DNA of 64,000 bases from contig NZ_CP015079.1 of NCBI RefSeq assembly GCF_001653335.1, positions 3,286,001-3,350,000 on the forward strand. Reading direction: 5' to 3'. Numbering within the stretch: the stretch's first letter is position 1; each line of letters begins with the position of its first letter. The position numbers were made by a program, and so were the translations under genes. Of the stretch, positions 52,700 through 61,344 are shown one piece after another. This DNA comes from Nocardioides dokdonensis FR1436 (lineage in GTDB: Bacteria > Actinomycetota > Actinomycetes > Propionibacteriales > Nocardioidaceae). The notes under the pieces were generated by a model. That model searched no databases and was not told the origin of the DNA. It saw nothing but the letters and a program-made list of their open reading frames with translations.

Positions 52700-54634
52700 A
52701 TGTCCATGTCTGAGACCGCACTCTGGCTGCTCGTTCTGCTGCCCGCCGTGGTGGGCGGAGGGCTCGCCCTCTCCCGCCTCGAGCGGGCGGCGGCCGCCGC
52801 CGTGTCGCTGGCAACGGCCTTCACCACAGCCGCACTGTCGGTGGTCGTCGCCCTCGAACGACCTCGCGTGTCGGTGCCGTTCATGGCCGGCAGCGACCTC
52901 GCCCTCGGGGTGGACGCGCTGTCGGCCTTGGTCGCACCGACCGTGGCGGTCGTGAGCCTGCTCGTGCTCGTGTTCTCGGCCGGCGAGATCCGGGAGTCAC
53001 AGGCCCGGTTCCACGGACTCATGCTGCTCTTCGCCTCCGCCGCTCTCCTGACGGCTACTGCCGAGACGCTGCCCGCGCTGCTGTTCGCCTGGGAGGTGAT
53101 GGGCGCGACGTCGTTCGCACTGATCGGGTTCTGGTGGCGCGACGACCACCGGGTCTCCGCCGGCATCACGGCGTTCGTGACCACGCGCACGGCGGACGTC
53201 GGCCTGTACGTCGCGGCCGGAGCAGCGCTCGCCGGTGGAGCCGGTCTGGCACTGGCTGACCTGCCCGCAAGCAGTGAGGGGTGGCGGCACGTCGTCGCGG
53301 CGGGTGTCCTGGTCGCAGCTCTCGGCAAGGCGGCGCAGCTGCCGTTCTCGTTCTGGCTGTCGCGGGCGATGGAGGGTCCGAGCCCGGTCAGCGCGCTGCT
53401 GCACTCCGCCGCCATGGTCGCCATGGGCGGCTACCTGCTGCTGCGCACCGAGCCGCTGATGGCCTCGACGGGCTGGGCCGCGCCGGCTGCTGCCTGGGTG
53501 GGCGCGCTCACCGCGCTGCTGCTCGGCGCGGTCGCCGTGGCGCAGCAGGACCTCAAACAGCTCCTCGCAGCCTCCACTTCCGCCCAGCTGGGGTTCGTGG
53601 TCATGGGCGCCGGGCTGGCCTCGGTGAGCGGGGGAGCGGCACACCTCGTCGCCCACGCCTCGACCAAGGCGCTGCTCTTCCTCGCCGCCGGGGCCTGGCT
53701 CACCGCGCTCGGCACCAAGCAGCTCGTCGGCCTGCGGGGCGTGGCTCGGCGGTGGCGGCTGGTCGGCTGGGCCGCCACTGCCGGTGCGCTGTCCCTCGCG
53801 GGGGTCGCCCCGCTGGCGTTGTGGGCGACCAAGGACGCGGTCCTCGCCGCGGCGCTGGCGGACTCACCGTGGCTCTACGCCGTCGGTCTCGCCGCGGCCG
53901 CGCTCTCGGCGGCCTACGCCGGCAAGATCCTGGTGATCCTGTGGCTACCGCTTCGCGAGCGGGAGCACGCCGAGGTCGAGTCGCATCTCGACGAGGAGGA
54001 GCGGGGCACCCGCCACGTCGGCATGCTGGAGCAGGCGCCGCTGGTCGCACTCGCGCTCGGCGCAGTGGTCCTCGGAGTACTTGCGCTGCCGCCGTTCGGC
54101 GACACGGTCGCGCGCGCTCTCGGCGAGGAGCCGCTCCACCCGACATGGGCGGAGATGGCCGCGTCGGTCGTGATCGCACTGGGGGTGCTCACGCTCGTGT
54201 GGTGGCGTCCCGTGCCGGAACCGGGCTGGGCCCTGGCCTGGCTGGGTCTCGAGCGCGCAACACAGGCCCTCGTCGTACGCCCGACCCTCGCGCTGGGAGA
54301 GGCCCTGGCGCGCTTCGACGACCGCGTCCTGGACCGGGGCGTGGCCGGGTCCGCCGCGGCCGCGCTCGGTCTGGCGCGTCGGGCAGCGACCTTCGACGAC
54401 CGGGTGCTGGACGGTGCGGTCGAGACAACGTCCCGGGCGTCGCTGTGGACCGCGGCTCGCGCGGCACGGGACGACGACCGGTGGTTCGATGGGGCGGTCG
54501 AGGGGCTCGCTGCGCAGCTGCGCCGCCTCGGCCGGCTCGCACGTCGTCCGCAGACCGGCCAGCTGCACCAGTACTACATCCAGGCCGTCGCGGTGCTCGC
54601 GATCGGCGTCCTGCTCCTTGTCACGGTGAGGTGA
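52700..54634 (+). CDS. nuoL: NADH-quinone oxidoreductase subunit L-like protein
   Basis: A 644-residue antiporter-like subunit with the usual membrane core. The pumping residues are present: Glu132 in FAWEVMGATSFALIGFWW, and the lysine helix GKAAQLPFSFWLSRAMEGPS followed by VSALLHSAAMV. A second lysine is in DLKQLLAASTSAQLG. The C-terminal part, normally the long lateral helix, contains three repeats (RFDDRVLDRGV, TFDDRVLDGAV, DDRWFDGAV) before a last membrane segment. I take the ATG at 52700; a GTG six bases earlier overlaps the nuoK stop. It overlaps nuoM by four bases. Confidence 0.92.
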   Translation: MSMSETALWLLVLLPAVVGGGLALSRLERAAAAAVSLATAFTTAALSVVVALERPRVSVPFMAGSDLALGVDALSALVAPTVAVVSLLVLVFSAGEIRESQARFHGLMLLFASAALLTATAETLPALLFAWEVMGATSFALIGFWWRDDHRVSAGITAFVTTRTADVGLYVAAGAALAGGAGLALADLPASSEGWRHVVAAGVLVAALGKAAQLPFSFWLSRAMEGPSPVSALLHSAAMVAMGGYLLLRTEPLMASTGWAAPAAAWVGALTALLLGAVAVAQQDLKQLLAASTSAQLGFVVMGAGLASVSGGAAHLVAHASTKALLFLAAGAWLTALGTKQLVGLRGVARRWRLVGWAATAGALSLAGVAPLALWATKDAVLAAALADSPWLYAVGLAAAALSAAYAGKILVILWLPLREREHAEVESHLDEEERGTRHVGMLEQAPLVALALGAVVLGVLALPPFGDTVARALGEEPLHPTWAEMAASVVIALGVLTLVWWRPVPEPGWALAWLGLERATQALVVRPTLALGEALARFDDRVLDRGVAGSAAAALGLARRAATFDDRVLDGAVETTSRASLWTAARAARDDDRWFDGAVEGLAAQLRRLGRLARRPQTGQLHQYYIQAVAVLAIGVLLLVTVR

Positions 54635-56127
54635 ACGTGCTCAGTCTGATCGTCTTCCTGCCCCTGTCTGCCGCTCTGGCCCTGCTCGCACTTCCGCGGC
54701 TCGGCGACGCGGCCGCACGGTGGACCTGGGTCGCGGTCGCAGCGGCCGACCTCGCCCTCGTGGTCGCGGCGTGGCTGCGCTACGAGACGCCGGCGGCGGG
54801 CGGACTGGCGTTTGAGGAGCAGGCCGAGTGGATCCCCGGCGTGAACAGCAGCTACCACCTCGGCGTCGATGGGTTGTCCCTGCCGCTGATCGCGATGACT
54901 GCGGTGATCTTCCTCGCCTGCGCGATCTTCGCGCTGCGCGAGACCGACCGCCCGCGACTCCAGGCGGCGCTGTTCCTCTTCCTGCAGAGCGTCAGCATGG
55001 GCCTGTTCGTCGCCGCCGACCTGATCCTCTTCTTCGTCTTCTTCGACCTCTCGATCGTCGGCATGTACTTCGTGATCGCCGGCTGGGGCCACGGCAACGC
55101 CGCCCGGTCGGCGATGAAGTTCTTCCTCTACACGTTTCTGGGCTCCCTGGCCCTGCTCGTCGGGTTCATCGGCCTCTACATCGCCGCCGACCCGCACACC
55201 TTCGACATGGTCGAGCTGGCCGAGCAGACCCCGCTCGCCGGGTCGTCGCTGGCCGGTGGGCTGGTGCTGGCCGCGATCCTGATCGGCCTGGCGGTGAAGA
55301 CCCCGACCGTGCCGTTCCACACCTGGCTGCCGCCTGCCCACACGGACGCGCCGGCGATCGGCTCAGCGGTCCTGGCGGGCGTGCTGCTGAAGATGGGCAC
55401 CTACGGGTTCGTGCGGATCGCGATGCCTATGCTGCCCGAGGCGTGGCGGGACTGGGCGTGGGTGATCATCGTCGTCGGCATCGTTTCTGTCGTGTACGGC
55501 GCCTTGGTGGCCCTGGCCCAGACGAACTTCAAGCGGATGGTCGCCTACACGTCGGTGAACCACATGGGCTACATCGTCCTCGCCGTCGGCGCCGCAGGGG
55601 TCGTCGCCGACGACACCGCGCAGGCCCGGTCCGTCGCGGTCACCGGTGCCGTCACGCAGATGGTCAGCCACGGGCTGATCACGGGTGCGCTGTTCCTCCT
55701 CGCCGGGGTTCTCCAGGACCGGGCAGCGACCTATGACATGGACTCCTACGGCGGCCTGGCCGGACCCGCGCCCCGGTTCGCCGCGTTCTTCGCCGTCGGC
55801 GCTTTCGCCTCCCTGGGCCTTCCCGGGCTGTCCGGCTTCATCGCGGAGTTCCAGATCTTCACCGGCAGCATCGCCGCCGCCCCCGTCACGGCCATCGCGC
55901 TCGTGGGCATCCTCCTCACCGCGGCGCTGTTCCTCCGCTCGCTGCAGCGGATCTTCACCGGCGAGACCCGCGGCCGCTCGGTCGGCTTCACCGACCTGCG
56001 CGCCGCCGAGGTCTGGTCGGTCGGCCCGCTGCTTGTGCTCTCCCTGCTCATCGGGGTGTTCCCCCGGCCACTGCTCGCCGTCATCGAGCCCGCGGCCGAG
56101 GTCGCCGTCGAGCTCGTCGGAAGGTAG
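54631..56127 (+). CDS. nuoM: NADH-quinone oxidoreductase subunit M-like protein
   Basis: A 498-residue antiporter-like subunit. The LGVDGLSLPLI and AVKTPTVPFHTWLPPAHTDA motifs are standard, and the pumping lysine in AVKTP is kept. The TM5 acid, Glu in FxxWE/FFE of ordinary NuoM, is Asp139 here (LFFVFFDLSIVGMYF). The GTG at 54631 overlaps the nuoL stop; a GTG six bases later is also possible. Open frame upstream lies inside nuoL and is not coding. It is followed three bases after its stop by nuoN. Confidence 0.92.
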   Translation: MNVLSLIVFLPLSAALALLALPRLGDAAARWTWVAVAAADLALVVAAWLRYETPAAGGLAFEEQAEWIPGVNSSYHLGVDGLSLPLIAMTAVIFLACAIFALRETDRPRLQAALFLFLQSVSMGLFVAADLILFFVFFDLSIVGMYFVIAGWGHGNAARSAMKFFLYTFLGSLALLVGFIGLYIAADPHTFDMVELAEQTPLAGSSLAGGLVLAAILIGLAVKTPTVPFHTWLPPAHTDAPAIGSAVLAGVLLKMGTYGFVRIAMPMLPEAWRDWAWVIIVVGIVSVVYGALVALAQTNFKRMVAYTSVNHMGYIVLAVGAAGVVADDTAQARSVAVTGAVTQMVSHGLITGALFLLAGVLQDRAATYDMDSYGGLAGPAPRFAAFFAVGAFASLGLPGLSGFIAEFQIFTGSIAAAPVTAIALVGILLTAALFLRSLQRIFTGETRGRSVGFTDLRAAEVWSVGPLLVLSLLIGVFPRPLLAVIEPAAEVAVELVGR

Positions 56128-56130
56128 CCC

Positions 56131-57549
56131 GTGGGCTCCGACATGGCCATGCGGCCGCTGCTGCTCCTGCCGGAGATCGTGCTGTTCCTCGGCGGGCTCA
56201 CGGTCCTGGTCAGCGGGTCCTTCCTCCCGAGGACCCGCCAGTGGGTCACCCGCGTCATCGCCGCGGCGGCGCTGGTCGCCGCCGCCATCCTGGCCGCGGT
56301 CGCCCTCCCCGGCCCGGCCCAGCCGGCGATGGAGGGCACCTTCACGGTCGATACCGCCACCGGAGTGGCGCGGATCGTCGCCGCCCTCGGGACGCTGATC
56401 GTCCTGGCGCTGGCCTCGGACGAGATCGCCGGCTCGCCGCGGGAGAGCGAGACCTACGCACTGCTGCTGTTCGCAACGACCGGCACGCTCGTCCTCGCCG
56501 GCGCCGACGACCTGCTCGTGGTCACCGTCGGGTTCCTGCTCGCGAGCATGCCGCTCTACGGCCTGATCGGCATCGCGCGCACGCCCCGCGGAGCCGAGGC
56601 TGCGATGAAGACCTACCTGCTGGGTGCCCTGTTCGGCATCCTGCTGCTTGTCGGCGTCACGCTGCTGTACGGCGTCTCCGCGACCACGTCGTACGCCGAG
56701 CTCACCGACCGACTCGCCGAGGCGCCGCAGGGCGTGGTTGCCGCGGGCGTCGTGGCAGTGCTGGGTGGGTTGATGTTCAAGGCCGGCGGTGTCCCGGGGC
56801 ACTACTGGGTCCCTGATGCTGCCGAGGGTGCGGGCGGGGCGGTTGCGGCCTTCCTCACCACCGTGCCCAAGATCGGCGCGGTGGTCGCCGCCTACCGGCT
56901 CATCGCCATGCTCCCCGACACCCTCGCCTGGCCGCTGCTGGTCGCCGTCCTCGCGGTCGCCAGCATGACGCTCGGCAACCTCGCCGCCTACTGGCAGACG
57001 GATCCCCGGCGCCTGCTCGGCTGGTCCACGGTGAGCCAGGTCGGCTACCTGCTCGTCCCGGTCGCGGTCGCCGGACGCAGCGACCTTGCCCTGCCCTCCC
57101 TGCTGCTCTACCTCGCCGGCTACACCGTCACCAACCTCTCGGCTTTCGCGGTGACGACCGCCTTCCCTGACCGTCGCGACCTCGACTCCTACCGCGGCAT
57201 GGGCCGAGCCCGGCCGTGGCTGGGCGCATCCCTCGTGGTGGCGCTGCTCGGCCTCGTCGGCACCCCACCGACGGTCGTCTTCGCCGGGAAGCTCACCACC
57301 ACCATGGCCGCCTGGGACGGAGGGCTTGCCTGGCTGGCCGTGCTGGTGTTCGTCAACACCGTGATCAGCCTCTTCTACTACCTCCGGTGGATCGCGCCGG
57401 TCTACGGCCGAGTGGAACCCCCCGCGCGGACCCTGCCAGGGGCGTTCATCTCTGCTGGCTGGTCGGCGACGACGGCGGTCGTGACCGCCGGTCTCAGCCT
57501 CGCGCTCGGCATTGCAGCCGGCGCCCTCTGGAGTGTCTTCTCGGCCTGA
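56131..57549 (+). CDS. nuoN: NADH-quinone oxidoreductase subunit N-like protein
   Basis: A 472-residue antiporter-like subunit and the last gene of the operon. The lysine region FKAGGVPGHYWVPDAAEGAG and the AYWQTDPRRLLGWSTVSQVG loop are typical NuoN. The TM5 glutamate is gone: the segment reads VTVGFLLASMPLYGL where ordinary NuoN has GIELLSLPLYGL, so Leu136 replaces Glu. It starts at a GTG with GGAAGG upstream and ends 45 bases before the convergent antiporter gene. Confidence 0.92.
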   Translation: MGSDMAMRPLLLLPEIVLFLGGLTVLVSGSFLPRTRQWVTRVIAAAALVAAAILAAVALPGPAQPAMEGTFTVDTATGVARIVAALGTLIVLALASDEIAGSPRESETYALLLFATTGTLVLAGADDLLVVTVGFLLASMPLYGLIGIARTPRGAEAAMKTYLLGALFGILLLVGVTLLYGVSATTSYAELTDRLAEAPQGVVAAGVVAVLGGLMFKAGGVPGHYWVPDAAEGAGGAVAAFLTTVPKIGAVVAAYRLIAMLPDTLAWPLLVAVLAVASMTLGNLAAYWQTDPRRLLGWSTVSQVGYLLVPVAVAGRSDLALPSLLLYLAGYTVTNLSAFAVTTAFPDRRDLDSYRGMGRARPWLGASLVVALLGLVGTPPTVVFAGKLTTTMAAWDGGLAWLAVLVFVNTVISLFYYLRWIAPVYGRVEPPARTLPGAFISAGWSATTAVVTAGLSLALGIAAGALWSVFSA

Positions 57550-57593
57550 GCTGCATCCCAGGTGGGGATCCACCCACCCACGTATCGGGAGGG

Positions 57594-58829
57594 TCAATCG
57601 CCGGACCCCGGCCGTCGGGTTGTGGTCTCGCCCGTGAGGCGCCGGTAGAGCAATCTGCCGGCCGAGGAGGTCACGCCATGGGCCACGGTGCTCACGACCA
57701 CGATCATGATTCCGGCGGCCATCACGGTTTCAGGGAGGCCGAGCTCCTCCGCCTCGAGCGTCAGGTAGAACACGGCCGAGACACCGACCGGCCCGAACCA
57801 CCCCAGGTACAGCGCATCCGGCCAGCCGAGGTGCAACGGTCGTTTGAGCAGAAGCAGCACGGGGAGTCGACGAAGCAGGAGCACGGCGAGCGCGAGCACG
57901 ATCGCCGCCCACCCGAGCTCGCCCCACTCGGTCCAGGGAATGGTGGCACCCAGCAGCACGAACATCGGCAGGACGGCGAACCGATTGACCGCCTCGTCGA
58001 TCTCGACCTCCGCCGTACGCTCGCTGCCGGTGCTGGTCAGGTTGAAGGCCAGCCCCGCGACGAACGCGGCGAGGACACCATCGAGATGAAGCACCCCGGA
58101 CAGCCCCAGCACGAGCAGGGCGAGCAAGACGGTGAAGAGCAGCATCGGGCCGTGGGCTGTCGCCCCGTGCGCCTCCCCGGCGCGCAGTGCGCGCCCGCCG
58201 AGCCAGCCGGCGACCACACCGAGAGCGACCGCGCCCAGCACCTGCCAGAGAGCGTCCCCAGCTGCCTGGCCAGCGGTCATCGGTCCAGCGAACGCGACCG
58301 CGGCCAGCACGAACAGCAGGGCCAGCCCGTCATTGGCGCCTGACTCCAGCGAGAGGATCTGCCGGTCACGAGCCGGTAGGTCCTCCTCTGCGGGCTTTCC
58401 GGTGACCACGCTCGAGGCGAGGACCGGGTCGGTAGGGCAGATCGCTGTCCCGAGCAGCAGCGCAGCGCCAAGCGTGACCCCGAGGATCCCGGCGGTCAGG
58501 CCTGTGGAGATCAACGCCATGGCCGGCATAGCCACCAACAGCAGGATCGAGACCGGCCGGAGCTGTGCACGGACCGAACCGAACGGATAGCGCAGCGCGA
58601 CCCCCATCACCGAGATCACCAGCAGGACCCGTGTCGCGTCGTGAACGCTCGCATGCTCGGTCGTGATCGGTGGAAGAGGCAAGGCGCGGAGCACCTCTGG
58701 CCCGACGAGCACGCCGACCACCAGCGCAAGTAGCGGCTCGGACACGGGCAGACGCCTGATCCGTGCAGACAGCGCAGCCACCAGCACGCCGAGCGCGCCG
58801 GTCGCGATGAGCAGCATGTCGAGGGTCAT
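57594..58829 (-). CDS. CPA1-type cation/proton antiporter
   Basis: A 411-residue antiporter with about 12 membrane segments from the ATG at 58829 (MTLDMLLIATGALGVLVAAL). The CPA1 core motifs are present: TAICPTDPVLASSVV and LESGANDGLALLFVL, with the ion-binding Asn-Asp pair, plus MFVLLGATIPW. It would exchange Na+ or K+ for H+ across the membrane. It lies 28 bases after the K+ channel gene on the same strand, so the two form a potassium or pH homeostasis unit. It is convergent with nuoN. Confidence 0.9.
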   Translation of the reverse strand: MTLDMLLIATGALGVLVAALSARIRRLPVSEPLLALVVGVLVGPEVLRALPLPPITTEHASVHDATRVLLVISVMGVALRYPFGSVRAQLRPVSILLLVAMPAMALISTGLTAGILGVTLGAALLLGTAICPTDPVLASSVVTGKPAEEDLPARDRQILSLESGANDGLALLFVLAAVAFAGPMTAGQAAGDALWQVLGAVALGVVAGWLGGRALRAGEAHGATAHGPMLLFTVLLALLVLGLSGVLHLDGVLAAFVAGLAFNLTSTGSERTAEVEIDEAVNRFAVLPMFVLLGATIPWTEWGELGWAAIVLALAVLLLRRLPVLLLLKRPLHLGWPDALYLGWFGPVGVSAVFYLTLEAEELGLPETVMAAGIMIVVVSTVAHGVTSSAGRLLYRRLTGETTTRRPGSGD

Positions 58830-58857
58830 GGCAGCGCCCTGCCCCGCGCCTTCGTCG

Positions 58858-59736
58858 TCATGCGTGGGGCTCGAATCCGTGGTCGGCGCCGTAGGACGCG
58901 AGCACCTCCGGTGTCGCGGACCCGGTCTTGAGGTAGGCACGGTCCAGCAGCAGGGCGAGGCTCTCGACGGCCGCTGTGAGCATGTCGGCTGCGAGTTGCA
59001 CCTCGCGCGAGGACGACGTCCTTCCGGCCTCCGCCAACTCCAGGGCGTGGGGGAGGGTCGCAGCGAGCGACAGCTCTTCCTCTTCCTCGATGAAGTAGTA
59101 GGACTCGGCGTACTGCAGGAGGTCCGTCTCGGCCTGGATCGTGCCGTCGGTCACGGCGTCCAGCATGCGGCTGGCGACGCATGGTTCCCCACCGGCCACC
59201 ACGGCAGTCGCATGACTCGACTGCAGAAGGCTCAACCGCTTCGCAACAGACCTCCGCCTGCCCAGGGCGGGGTAGATCTGCAGGATCCAGGAGATGGCGG
59301 CGGTCAGGAGGACGAACCCGAGAAGCGCCTCGAACGGTGCCAGCAGGCGCAGGACGGCGTCGGCCGGGGTGACGTCACCGAAGCCGAGCGTGGCCACGGT
59401 GACCAACGACAGGTACAGGGCGGTCAGGGCATCGGAAGACTGCTCGGGTCTGAGTGCAGACCCGAAGTAGAAGCCGTCCGACATGTGGGGCAGGTAGACC
59501 AGAGTCCAGCCGATCACCACCAGACCGGTCCACAACGCCACGGTTCCGAGGATTCCGATCGGCCCGGCGAGCTGCCGGGTGTGGCTGGGCAACACGTGCT
59601 TGGTTGCCCACCACACGAACTGGAACACCCAACGAGCGATCCGGCCGAATCCGCCCGGGTGCCACAGAGTGTGGAAGATGTCCCACAGCGCCACCAAGAC
59701 AACGAGTAGGCCTGCCGCACTGATCATCCATCCCAT
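58858..59736 (-). CDS. Two-pore-segment potassium channel-like protein
   Basis: A 292-residue protein with three to four membrane segments and the selectivity filter in LVTVATLGFGDVTPADAVLR (TLGFGD, as in K+ channels), set between hydrophobic segments. A cytosolic C-terminal part of about 140 residues is rich in Glu and Ala and may form a regulatory or coiled domain; it contains EEEEELSLAATLPHALELAE. It precedes the antiporter gene by 28 bases and probably shares its promoter, which should lie in 59737-59950. Confidence 0.88.
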   Translation of the reverse strand: MGWMISAAGLLVVLVALWDIFHTLWHPGGFGRIARWVFQFVWWATKHVLPSHTRQLAGPIGILGTVALWTGLVVIGWTLVYLPHMSDGFYFGSALRPEQSSDALTALYLSLVTVATLGFGDVTPADAVLRLLAPFEALLGFVLLTAAISWILQIYPALGRRRSVAKRLSLLQSSHATAVVAGGEPCVASRMLDAVTDGTIQAETDLLQYAESYYFIEEEEELSLAATLPHALELAEAGRTSSSREVQLAADMLTAAVESLALLLDRAYLKTGSATPEVLASYGADHGFEPHA

Positions 59737-60063
59737 CCGGGCGACTGTAGTCTCAACGCCGCTTCCTCGGACCCGACGTCAACGCCCTCGGTGTTTGCCC
59801 ACTGCCATCGGGGTTGCTCACTCCACCGACGCCTTCACGGATGCGATCCTCCAGCGTGTCCGGGTCCGCACCGGGGTCGAGGCCGACGAGTACGTAGGGC
59901 GTCCGCGCCGTGGTCGTTTACTGGTCGTAAACACCAGCAATACCCGGCCGAAGTGAGCTACATCGAGCGACATCACGCACGTTCCTCCGGCATCGTTCTT
60001 GCAGGTCAGCACGCCTTTCCGCAACGAAGCGCATGACTCGGCTGAGTGCCTGCTCAACGTCAA
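59737..60063. other. Intergenic region with one inverted repeat
   Basis: These 327 bases hold no gene I can support. GTTTAC-TGGTC-GTAAAC (59916-59932) is a perfect 6-bp inverted repeat. It may be an operator for the channel/antiporter unit, whose promoter must lie here. The part next to 60064 should have been the 5' part of a tRNA gene but does not fold as one. Confidence 0.4.
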
Positions 60064-60096
60064 GGGGTCGCAGGTTCAAATCCTGTCAGCCCGACC
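60064..60096 (+). tRNA. 3' end of a tRNA-Pro gene (partial), likely attachment site
   Basis: GGGGTCGCAGGTTCAAATCC then TGTCAGCCCGACC is the variable loop, T-arm and 3' acceptor strand of an actinobacterial tRNA-Pro. The 5' acceptor strand CGGGCTG is not found within 80 bases upstream, and no D or anticodon arm is present. A very strong terminator follows seven bases later, as after a real tRNA gene. This is what remains on the far side when an element integrates into a tRNA gene. The amino acid is assigned by resemblance only. Confidence 0.6.
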
Positions 60097-60102
60097 GAAC
60101 AA

Positions 60103-60144
60103 GAACTGCCTCTGACCTGCGGAAACGCGGGTCGGAGGCAGTTC
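60103..60144 (+). terminator. Strong intrinsic-type terminator hairpin
   Basis: A 19-bp stem (60103-60121 with 60126-60144) closed by a GAAA loop pairs fully except for two G-U wobbles. The loop-proximal part is GC-rich, and TGT follows the stem. It is the natural terminator of the truncated tRNA gene before it. No long U-run follows, which is usual in Actinobacteria. Confidence 0.85.
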
Positions 60145-60209
60145 TGTCCCCCTGCCGTAGCAACGTCCTTGCCACTGCGCCCGTCTTCTGTCCAGGATCA
60201 CCTCTCGGA

Positions 60210-60485
60210 TCAGGAACCGCGCGCAGGACGCGCTCCCGTCAGGATCTGGTGTGACCTGGGTGCCGCCCCGTCGTAGCCGGTCAGCCGGCCGGCCAGGGTC
60301 ACGCCCCAGGCATGGTCGGGCGAGCCCACCACGAGGAGGTCGACGTCCGAGCCGATCGCAGTCGGGGCGGTACCCACCTCGATCGCCTCGGCGGCAACCC
60401 CCGCCTCGTTCAGCCCGGCCGCGATGGCCCGCGCCGCCTGCTGGTTGTCCCCGAACATCGACTCATAGATCACCACGGCCCGCAT
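60210..60485 (-). pseudogene. Flavodoxin-domain protein, truncated
   Basis: The product begins MRAVVIYESMFGDNQQAARA, a flavodoxin FMN-phosphate loop, and continues to DLLVVGSPDHAWGV. The family then normally runs on for 80 or more residues, but here it ends after a short unrelated tail (LTGYDGAAPRSHQIL). At 91 residues the FMN site is incomplete. It looks like a gene broken by a deletion or shift close to the proposed attachment site. Confidence 0.55.
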
Positions 60486-60705
60486 CCGGGACCTCTATGC
60501 CCGCCATGTCACGGGGGTCGTCACGCTCCGCCCGACGTTCCCCGTGCAGGACGGTGCAGGTCAACCACGTGATGCTTTGACCAGTACGGATGTGACGTTG
60601 AGCCTGGGCGGCCCTGCCGACGGGCTCAGGCTCGTGTTCGGCTCCCTCCTCCGGTTCGCCGCCGGAGCGTCGCAGGTGTCGGCGGCCGCGGGTAGCGTCG
60701 GACCC

Positions 60706-61344
60706 ATGGCGACCCTGCTGCCAGAGCTGCTCGCGACCGACCCGGCCGCGCTGCGCGCGTGGCTCGAAGAGCACCACGCGACGTCGCTCGGCGTGCGGCT
60801 GGTGCTGACCAAGAAGGGAGGCTCGGTCACCTCGATCACGTGGGCGAACGCGGTCGAGGAGCTGCTCTGCTTCGGCTGGATCGACGGCCAGGCCGGCAAA
60901 CGCGACGAGGACAGCTACACGGTGCGCATCACCCCGCGTCGCCCCAAGGGCAGCTGGTCCCAGCGAAACGTCGCGCTCGTGGCGACGCTCGAGGAGCAGG
61001 GCCGGATGACCGCCGCCGGGCGCGCCGCGGTCGAGGCCGCGCGCACCGACGGGCGGTGGGAGGCGGCGTACGCCGGTCCGGCGACCCGCCAGACGCCCGA
61101 CGACCTGGCCGCGGCGATCGCGGCGGAGCCGGACGCGCAGGCGATGTTCGACGTGCTCACCAGCGCCAACCGGTTCGCGCTGATCCATCGCGTCGAGAGC
61201 ATGAAGCGCGCAGAGAGTCGGGCTCGCAAGATCACCGAGATGGTGGAGATGCTGGCGCGCGGCGAGACGCTCTACCCGCAGAAGACGGGTCACCCCGGAC
61301 GGGCAGGCCATGGCGTCGACGCCCGGCATCAGGGTCGCCCATGA
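60706..61344 (+). CDS. YdeI/OmpD-associated family protein
   Basis: A 212-residue soluble protein of the YdeI family: SLGVRLVLTKKGGSVTSITW, EELLCFGWIDGQAGKRD, YTVRITPRRPKGSWSQRN and ANRFALIHRVESMKRAESRA are its standard segments. The fold may bind a small ligand, and the biological role is unclear. I start at the ATG at 60706 where the family begins; the frame extends upstream without similarity. The last 20 residues after LYPQ look unrelated and may be a changed end. Confidence 0.8.
   Translation: MATLLPELLATDPAALRAWLEEHHATSLGVRLVLTKKGGSVTSITWANAVEELLCFGWIDGQAGKRDEDSYTVRITPRRPKGSWSQRNVALVATLEEQGRMTAAGRAAVEAARTDGRWEAAYAGPATRQTPDDLAAAIAAEPDAQAMFDVLTSANRFALIHRVESMKRAESRARKITEMVEMLARGETLYPQKTGHPGRAGHGVDARHQGRP

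Noticed and set aside
53281..54630. Long open frame running through nuoL into nuoM
   Set aside because: The upstream 450 codons are Arg/Gly/Ala-rich and out of frame with the clear nuoL homology; only the part from 54631 is coding.
57561..57574. Short hairpin GGTGG-GGAT-CCACC between nuoN and the antiporter gene as a shared terminator
   Set aside because: The stem is only five base pairs with no T-tract; too weak to list as a terminator.
55363..57597. 744-residue open frame antisense to nuoM and nuoN
   Set aside because: The product is Arg/Gly/Asp/Gln-rich with no domain; it mirrors hydrophobic codons of the real genes.
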